Of a stretch of 10,292 nt of DNA, positions 5,619 to 10,292 are shown in pieces. This stretch comes from Pyramidobacter sp. GTDB taxonomy: Bacteria; Synergistota; Synergistia; Synergistales; Dethiosulfovibrionaceae. The position numbers were made by a program, and so were the translations under genes. Every line of letters begins with the position of its first letter. Position 1 is the stretch's first letter. Location of the stretch: the NCBI GenBank assembly GCA_017940445.1, contig JAGAYQ010000336.1:1-10292 (forward strand), given 5' to 3'. The notes under the pieces were generated by a model, which saw nothing but the letters and a program-made list of their open reading frames with translations, did not search any database and was not told where the DNA came from.

Positions 5619-6734
5619 ATGAGCGAAGAGATCATCATCAAAAACGCGGTCAAGCGCTACGGCGACAACACGGTGATCCCCGCCCTGTCGGCGGAGATCC
5701 GCAACGGCGAGTTCTTCACGCTGCTGGGCCCCTCCGGCTGCGGCAAGACGACGCTGCTTCGCATGATCGCCGGCTTCAACACGATCGAAGGCGGCACGAT
5801 CAGCTTTGGGGATCAGGTCATCAACGATGTGCCGGCCCATCAGCGCAATATCGGCATGGTGTTTCAGGATTACGCGCTGTTCCCGCACATGACAGTGGAG
5901 GCGAACGTGCGCTACGGTCTCAAGTTCCGCGATGTGCCCAAGGCAGAGGCTGATGAGCGCGTGGATCAGATCCTCAAAGTCACCCGCATCGACCAGTACC
6001 GCGACCGTCTGCCCGAGGCGCTGAGCGGCGGACAGCAGCAGCGCGTGGCGCTGGCTCGCGCGATCGTCATCCATCCCACGGTGCTGCTGATGGACGAGCC
6101 TTTGTCCAATCTCGACGCCAAGCTGAGGATCGAGATGCGCACGGTCATCCGCGACATCCAGCGCGATATCGGCATCACCACGGTGTACGTCACGCACGAT
6201 CAGGAGGAAGCTCTGGCCATCTCCGACCGCATCGCGGTGATGAACGCGGGCGTGATCCAGCAGATCGCCTCTCCGGTGCAGATCTATTCGCGTCCCGCGA
6301 ACACGTTTGTGGCCGGCTTTATCGGACATTCCGACTTTTTCCGCGTGAAGTGCGAGGGCGGGCGCGTCTGGTTCAACGACGCCTATTCCGTGGCTGTCCC
6401 CATGCTCTCCGAGGGCGTGAGCGGCGAGGCGGTCGCTGGCGTGCGGCCTGAGGATTTCTGCATCATGCCGCCGTCTGGGGACGCTGGCGCCGGGCTCACG
6501 GCGAAGGTGCTGAAAAAAGTCTTCCTGGGGCGCTACATCAACTATCAGATCGCCATGGACGGCTGCACGCCGCTGGACACGCTCGAATCGATCGAGCTGT
6601 CGCAGGACATCAGCACGGCGGAGCACGAGTTTGAGGAGGGCGACACGCTGACGGTGACGCTGCGCGGCGACCTCATCAACGTATATTCGGCCGAGGGCGG
6701 CGCGAGCCTGATGAAAGGGGTGGCGGCGCGGTGA
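5619..6734 (+). CDS. ABC importer ATPase (FbpC/PotA-like, with TOBE domain)
   Basis: This 371-residue ATPase powers the importer. All nucleotide-binding motifs are intact: Walker A GPSGCGKTT (37-45), Q-loop Gln83 in VFQDYALFPH, signature LSGGQQQR (135-142), Walker B LLMDEP (156-161) with SNLD as D-loop, and H-loop His193 in THDQEEAL. Residues about 240-371 form the C-terminal regulatory part, with GVRPEDFCI and a second beta-rich segment as in TOBE domains of the FbpC, PotA and MalK groups. ATG 5619 is preferred because homologues begin just before IIIKNAVKRYG and AGGAAG (5601-5606) lies upstream. An alternative ATG at 5583, 12 codons earlier, has AAAAGGA (5572-5578) at a short distance, and that site overlaps the end of the repeat element. 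The stop codon overlaps the permease start (GTGA), so the two are translationally coupled. Substrate specificity lies with the binding protein, not here. Confidence 0.93.
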   Translation: MSEEIIIKNAVKRYGDNTVIPALSAEIRNGEFFTLLGPSGCGKTTLLRMIAGFNTIEGGTISFGDQVINDVPAHQRNIGMVFQDYALFPHMTVEANVRYGLKFRDVPKAEADERVDQILKVTRIDQYRDRLPEALSGGQQQRVALARAIVIHPTVLLMDEPLSNLDAKLRIEMRTVIRDIQRDIGITTVYVTHDQEEALAISDRIAVMNAGVIQQIASPVQIYSRPANTFVAGFIGHSDFFRVKCEGGRVWFNDAYSVAVPMLSEGVSGEAVAGVRPEDFCIMPPSGDAGAGLTAKVLKKVFLGRYINYQIAMDGCTPLDTLESIELSQDISTAEHEFEEGDTLTVTLRGDLINVYSAEGGASLMKGVAAR

Positions 6735-8374
6735 AGGTGCGCGTTGATTTCTGGAAGGTGATCACGGCCGTCATCTTCGCGCTGTTTGCCGTGTTTCTGG
6801 TGGCTCCCCTGCTGTCGCTGTTCGTCAGCGCCTTTAAGGATGCCGAGACGGGCGGCTGGACGATGAGCAACTTCGTCTCGTTCTTCACGAAAAAGTATTA
6901 TTACCGCACGCTGTTCCGCTCGCTGGCGGTGAGCAGCTGCGTGACGCTGGCGGCGGTCGCACTGGGCGCTCCGGTAGCGTACTTCATGGCGACGTATCAA
7001 ATCCGCGCCAAACGGCTGGTGCAGATTTTGATCATCATCTCGATGCTGTCGCCGTCGTTCATCGGCGCCTATTCCTGGGTGCTCCTGCTGGGCCGCAGCG
7101 GCGTGGTGACGCAGTTTTTCGCCGCGCTGGGGCTGAAAACGCCGTCGATCTACGGATTTTTCGGCATCGTCCTGGTGCTGGCGCTCAAGCTGTATCCGTT
7201 CATCTTCATGTACGTCTCCGGCGCGATGAAAAAGCTCGACCCGTCGCTGCTTGAAGCCTCGCAGAGCCTGGGATGCGGTCCGGCGCGCAACGTGGCGTGC
7301 ATGGTCATCCCGCTGATTTTGCCGACGGTGCTGGCCGGGGCTCTGCTGGTGTTCATGAGCTCGCTGGCCGACTTCGGCACGCCGATGCTGATCGGCGAGG
7401 GGTTCCGCGTCATGCCGGTGCTGGTGTACCGCGAGTTCATGGGCGAGATGGGCGGCAACGCCAACTTTGCCGCGGCCATCGCCGTGGTGATGGTGTCGGT
7501 GACGACGAGCATCTACCTGACGCAGCGCTGGATCGTCAACCGCCTTTCGTTCAAGAGCCGCTCGGTGCGCCGCATCGTGCCGAAGCCGATCGAGGGCGGA
7601 AAAAGCGCACTGGTCCACGCCTGGATCTATCTGGTGGCGTTCCTGGGCATCCTGCCGCAGGCGACAGTGGTGTACACGTCGTTTTTGAAGACGAACGGCC
7701 CCACGTTCGTGCCGGGATTTTCGCTCGACAGCTATCGCGCCATCTTCTCTGAGATGGGCGCTTCGATCATCAACACGTACTGCTACGGCGGCCTTGGCAT
7801 CTGCGGCATCGTCGTGCTGGCGTTTTTGATGGCGTATCTGTCAGTGCGCCGCCGCAACGCGCTCACGTCGCTGCTTGATTTGTGCAGCATTTTCCCCTAC
7901 GTCATCTCCGGCTCGGTGCTCGGCATCATGCTGCTGATGGCGTTCAACAGACGTCCGCTGGCGCTTTCGGGCACGGCTGCGATCATCGTCATCTCGTTCA
8001 TCATCCGCCGTCTGCCGCACACGCTGCGCTCAAGCGTCGCGATCCTGCATCAGATCAGCAAAAGCAGCGAGGAAGCCGCTGTCAGCCTGGGCGCGTCTCC
8101 CTTGCGGTCGTTCCTCGACGTGACGGCCAGGCTGATGCTGCCGGGCGTCATGACCGGCGCGACGCTGAGCTGGGTGGCGGTGATCAACGAACTGAGCGCC
8201 TCGATCATCCTGTATACCGGCGCGACGAAAACGATGTCGGTCGCCATCTATTCCGAAGTGCAGAGCGCCAGCTACGGCACCGCCGCGGCTCTGGCGACCG
8301 TGCTCACCGGCACGACCGTGCTGTCGCTGCTGATCCTCTTCAGCCTCTCCGGCAAGCGCGAAGTGAGCTTTTAA
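6731..8374 (+). CDS. Fused double-domain ABC permease (FbpB/ThiP-like)
   Basis: This 547-residue inner-membrane protein contains two copies of the binding-protein-dependent permease domain in one chain, as in FbpB and ThiP, so one polypeptide forms the whole channel. The first half spans about 1-270 and the second about 290-547, with roughly twelve hydrophobic segments. Each half has an EAA-type loop that docks to the ATPase: LLEASQSLGCGPARN near 174 and SSEEAAVSLGASPLRSF near 446. The start is GTG 6731, overlapping the ATPase stop by 4 bases, with AAAGGGG (about 6714-6720) as ribosome binding site. No clear terminator follows. Octamer repeat element copy 3 begins directly after the stop, so readthrough into the aldolase gene is possible. 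Its partner ATPase is upstream and the binding protein is the 4344-5339 gene; the ligand is unknown. Confidence 0.92.
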   Translation: MKVRVDFWKVITAVIFALFAVFLVAPLLSLFVSAFKDAETGGWTMSNFVSFFTKKYYYRTLFRSLAVSSCVTLAAVALGAPVAYFMATYQIRAKRLVQILIIISMLSPSFIGAYSWVLLLGRSGVVTQFFAALGLKTPSIYGFFGIVLVLALKLYPFIFMYVSGAMKKLDPSLLEASQSLGCGPARNVACMVIPLILPTVLAGALLVFMSSLADFGTPMLIGEGFRVMPVLVYREFMGEMGGNANFAAAIAVVMVSVTTSIYLTQRWIVNRLSFKSRSVRRIVPKPIEGGKSALVHAWIYLVAFLGILPQATVVYTSFLKTNGPTFVPGFSLDSYRAIFSEMGASIINTYCYGGLGICGIVVLAFLMAYLSVRRRNALTSLLDLCSIFPYVISGSVLGIMLLMAFNRRPLALSGTAAIIVISFIIRRLPHTLRSSVAILHQISKSSEEAAVSLGASPLRSFLDVTARLMLPGVMTGATLSWVAVINELSASIILYTGATKTMSVAIYSEVQSASYGTAAALATVLTGTTVLSLLILFSLSGKREVSF

Positions 8375-8555
8375 ATTCTAAACGAAACACAAAGACACAA
8401 AGGCACAAAGAAAAGACTTTCAAAAGGCAGTGCGCAATGTTCGCATGTCTTCTGTTACCGGAATGCCGGGAGTTCCCGTTCTTTGTTTCTAATAAAGATC
8501 TCTTCGTGTCTTAGGGGCTTTGTGTCTTCGTGTCGGCTTTGAATTTGATTTTGAC
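8375..8555. repeat. Octamer repeat element, copy 3 (inverted arms)
   Basis: The left arm (8375-8411) has AAATTC-like ends and three octamers at 8388-8411 (CACAAAGA, CACAAAGG, CACAAAGA). The right arm (8501-8555) has four units on the opposite strand at 8501-8532 (TCTTCGTG, TCTTAGGG, GCTTTGTG, TCTTCGTG), then a leader matching copy 1. The roughly 90-base centre has only weak short hairpins, such as CCGG-AATG-CCGG. It fills the 205-base gap between the permease and aldolase genes. Confidence 0.75.
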
Positions 8556-8579
8556 TTTATTTCAGGAGGTATATCGAAA

Positions 8580-9239
8580 ATGTCTGAAATCGTCAGAAAC
8601 GCGATCGAAAAAGAGGGCGTCATCGCCATCGTCCGCAAGCTGTACGGCGAGCCGCTGATGAAGCTGGGCGAAGCGCTGTACGCCGGCGGCGTGACGCTGA
8701 TGGAAGTGACCTTCGACCAGTCCGCGCCCGACGTACTGCCCAAGACGGCGGCCGCCATCAGCGAGCTGGCTTCTCGCATGAAGGGCCGCATGCACGTCGG
8801 CGCCGGCACCGTGCTCACGGTTGAGCAGGTCAGAACGGCTGCTTCAGCGGGCGCGGAGTTTATCATCTCCCCTAACACTGACGCGTCTGTGATACGCGAG
8901 ACGAAAGTGCTCGGCCTCGTCTCCGTGCCCGGCGCGATGACTCCTTCCGAGATGGTCGTTGCCAACCAGACGGGCGCGGATTTTGTCAAGGTATTCCCGT
9001 CGATCGACCTGGGCACCAGATTCCTCAAAAACGTGATGGCGCCGCTCAACCACATCAAGTTCATCGTCACCGGCGGCGTCACGCTGATGAACTTTGAAGA
9101 GTGGCTGCGCGCCGGCGCAATCGGCGCGGGCATCGGCGGCTACCTCAGCGACAAAAAGCTGATCGAGGCCGGCGACTGGGCCGAGTTCACCCGCCGCGCC
9201 AAAGCGTTCTGCGACATCGTCGCCAAGGTGCGCGGATAA
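8580..9239 (+). CDS. eda: KDPG/KHG-type 2-keto-3-deoxy sugar-acid phosphate aldolase
   Basis: This 219-residue TIM-barrel enzyme belongs to the class I KDPG aldolase family, which splits 2-keto-3-deoxy-6-phosphogluconate (or related keto acids) into pyruvate and an aldehyde. Lys137 in FVKVFPS is the Schiff-base lysine. Glu42 in GGVTLMEVTF is the family's acid-base glutamate, Thr77 in GAGTVL and the IISPN stretch shape the pyruvate site, and VTGGV (near 165) is the phosphate-binding glycine motif. The length fits the family (about 205-220). AGGAGG (8564-8569) lies 10 bases before ATG 8580. The protein is cytoplasmic. A strong terminator follows, so it is either a single-gene unit or the last gene of the ATPase-permease transcript. 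Family members differ in substrate (KDPG, KHG, keto-deoxy-phosphogalactonate), which the sequence does not settle; the usual neighbour edd is not seen. Confidence 0.88.
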   Translation: MSEIVRNAIEKEGVIAIVRKLYGEPLMKLGEALYAGGVTLMEVTFDQSAPDVLPKTAAAISELASRMKGRMHVGAGTVLTVEQVRTAASAGAEFIISPNTDASVIRETKVLGLVSVPGAMTPSEMVVANQTGADFVKVFPSIDLGTRFLKNVMAPLNHIKFIVTGGVTLMNFEEWLRAGAIGAGIGGYLSDKKLIEAGDWAEFTRRAKAFCDIVAKVRG

Positions 9240-9254
9240 GACACGCATCAAAAA

Positions 9255-9297
9255 ACTCCATTTTCGGCTGAGCAAAAGCTGAAAATGGAGTTTTTTT
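9255..9297 (+). terminator. Strong terminator after the aldolase gene
   Basis: A 15-bp stem (9255-9269 with 9277-9291, one G-U pair) closes a 7-base loop and is followed by a run of T (9291-9297). The run of A before the stem makes it usable in both directions. It starts 16 bases after the stop codon. Confidence 0.9.
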
Positions 9298-9305
9298 CGT
9301 TCTCT

Positions 9306-9314
9306 TGGTAGAAT
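9306..9314 (+). promoter_or_regulatory. Extended -10 promoter of the HAD phosphatase gene
   Basis: TGGTAGAAT (9306-9314) is an extended -10 element lying 9 bases after the terminator T-run. No good -35 is visible; that position would fall in the 3' arm of the terminator. The start near 9321 agrees with ATG 9348 as first codon and excludes the upstream ATG at 9315. Confidence 0.5.
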
Positions 9315-9347
9315 ATGGAAAGATTATTTCGATGGGAGGCTTTCCGC

Positions 9348-10073
9348 ATGTTTGCCGGCAAAAAGGCGATCATCTTCGATATGGACGGCACGCTGATCGA
9401 CTCCGTCGGCGTCTGGAACGCCGTGGACGAGGCGCTGATCGCGCGCATCCGCACCGACGGGCGGACCGACACGGGCGACGTGCAGGCCGTGCGCGACGCC
9501 AAACTGCGCGAGCTGAGCAGTCACCCTGATCCGTACGCCGTCTACTGCGCCTTTCTGGGCGAAAAGTACGGCTCGTCCCTGAGCGCGAAAGAGATCCACG
9601 ACCTGCGCTACACCATCTCCAACGACTATCTGGAAAACGTCGTCGATTACAAGCCTTGCGCCGAAGAGCTGATCAGGCTGCTCAAAAAACGCGGTTTCAC
9701 GCTTGCCATCGCCACCACCACGCGGCGGCGCACCATCGACATCTACCGCACCCGCAACCGCAATATCATGGGCAAGGCGAACATCGACGACTATTTCAGC
9801 GTCGTCTACGCCCGCGAGGACATCACGCAGATGAAGCCGCACCCGGAAGTGTACCTGCGCGTCATGGCCGACCTCGGCGTTGGGCCGAAGGAGTGCCTTG
9901 TCTTCGAGGACTCGCTCGTCGGTCTGGAAGCAGCCAGTGCTGCCGGCATCGAGACCGTTGCCGTGTATGACAAATATTCCGACAGCGAGCGCGAGCAGAT
10001 CAACGCGCTTGCCCGCTGGCGCGTTGACGATTTTGCCGAAGTGATCGCCGCGGCGGAGCGGGAACTCGGATAA
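9348..10073 (+). CDS. HAD-superfamily phosphatase (beta-phosphoglucomutase-like)
   Basis: This is a 241-residue cytoplasmic hydrolase. The HAD motifs are complete: motif I FDMDGTLIDS with nucleophile Asp11 and Asp13, motif II at Thr123-Thr125 (IATTT), motif III Lys163 in QMKPHPEVYL, and motif IV VFEDSLVGLEAA with Glu187-Asp188. Residues about 18-100 form a helical C1 cap, so it belongs with the beta-phosphoglucomutase, phosphoglycolate phosphatase and phosphonatase-like group. Such enzymes act on small phosphorylated metabolites, often sugar phosphates; the substrate cannot be read from the sequence. GGGAGG (9334-9339) is 8 bases before ATG 9348. It has its own probable promoter and the ArsD-like gene begins 45 bases after its stop with no terminator between, so the two may share a transcript. 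Confidence 0.88.
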   Translation: MFAGKKAIIFDMDGTLIDSVGVWNAVDEALIARIRTDGRTDTGDVQAVRDAKLRELSSHPDPYAVYCAFLGEKYGSSLSAKEIHDLRYTISNDYLENVVDYKPCAEELIRLLKKRGFTLAIATTTRRRTIDIYRTRNRNIMGKANIDDYFSVVYAREDITQMKPHPEVYLRVMADLGVGPKECLVFEDSLVGLEAASAAGIETVAVYDKYSDSEREQINALARWRVDDFAEVIAAAERELG

Positions 10074-10118
10074 AGCGCGCGCGATTATTTTGAATTATTG
10101 TAAGGAGAGGACCCAACA

Positions 10119-10292
10119 ATGAGAAAACTGGCGATCTACGAGTCCCTGCGATCGTGGTACGAGGACTACTCGGCGCTCGACGATCTGGCTGAGTCGCTTG
10201 AGGTGCTGAAGCAGCAGAACGTGGAGTGGGAGCGTCACGATCTGGAGAAGGAGCCTGAGGCGTTTGAGCAGAACGCGGCTGTGGCGCAGTAC
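10119..10292 (+). CDS. ArsD-like protein without the metal-binding cysteines, N-terminal part
   Basis: Fifty-eight codons are visible before the window ends. The peptide begins MRKLAIYESL and later reads LKQQNVEWERHDLEKEPEAF followed by QN. This lines up with ArsD of plasmid R773: a short beta strand, then LKxxxVxxERxxLxxxPxxFxQN. ArsD carries As(III)/Sb(III) to the ArsA pump ATPase and represses the ars operon, using Cys12, Cys13 and Cys18. In this protein the corresponding segment (ESLRSWYEDYS) has no cysteine, and there is none anywhere in the visible part. The fold may therefore be kept with a different job. AAGGAGAGG (10102-10110) lies 8 bases before the ATG. Whether an arsA-like or other metal gene follows cannot be seen. 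The match is from memory of the family, over a short length. Confidence 0.6.
   Translation, partial: MRKLAIYESLRSWYEDYSALDDLAESLEVLKQQNVEWERHDLEKEPEAFEQNAAVAQY

Noticed and set aside
5469..7618. Two long minus-strand frames opposite the ATPase and permease (5469-6626 and 6545-7618)
   Set aside because: They are His/Arg/Asp-rich shadow peptides opposite genes with complete and well-known motifs.
8420..8500. Possible terminator in the centre of repeat copy 3
   Set aside because: Only 4-5 bp stems (for example CCGG-AATG-CCGG) are seen, and no T-run follows them directly.

Overview
The window is high-GC DNA (roughly 60% by eye) from a bacterium with a double membrane. Two secreted binding proteins have signal peptidase I sites and no lipobox, as expected for free periplasmic proteins. 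The mix of genes (periplasmic binding proteins, a CCG-type Fe-S protein of the HdrB kind, a KDPG aldolase, an ArsD relative, GC-rich coding with AT-rich repeat islands) fits an anaerobe, perhaps from Synergistota. That assignment is an inference, because no rRNA or marker gene is present.

Layout. Positions 1-74 hold the 5' end of a minus-strand membrane protein. A divergent promoter region (110-203) separates it from a family-3 solute-binding protein (242-1000) with its own terminator. A 647-residue secreted Sel1-repeat protein follows (1114-3057). Its extended -10 promoter lies inside the preceding terminator hairpin. The 442-base stretch 3058-3499 has no convincing gene. It holds an octamer repeat array, a 135-base imperfect hairpin and a bidirectional terminator. 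A minus-strand two-CCG-domain cysteine protein (3500-4144) is transcribed away from a plus-strand binding protein of the FbpA/AfuA type (4344-5339). The matching ATPase (5619-6734) and fused double permease (6731-8374) overlap by 4 bases. Next come a KDPG/KHG-type aldolase (8580-9239), a terminator, a HAD phosphatase (9348-10073) and the first 58 codons of an ArsD-like protein (10119 to the window edge).

How it may work together. The binding protein, ATPase and permease make one complete importer. It resembles ferric-iron (FbpABC) importers, but the binding protein has no tandem tyrosine pair of the kind FbpA uses for iron. The same superfamily includes AfuA, which takes hexose phosphates. 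A sugar-acid aldolase and a HAD phosphatase lie just downstream, so an organic, possibly phosphorylated substrate is a reasonable hypothesis. It is not proven.

Structure beyond the genes. An intergenic repeat family built from the 8-base unit CACRAAGR occurs three times. It flanks the ATPase-permease pair on both sides as inverted-arm elements, and one copy follows the Sel1 gene. I see no CRISPR array, tRNA, rRNA or intact transposase. I did not find a clearly new defence or multi-gene system. The best leads are the repeat elements, the hairpin, the ArsD relative without cysteines and the two binding proteins with altered ligand residues.
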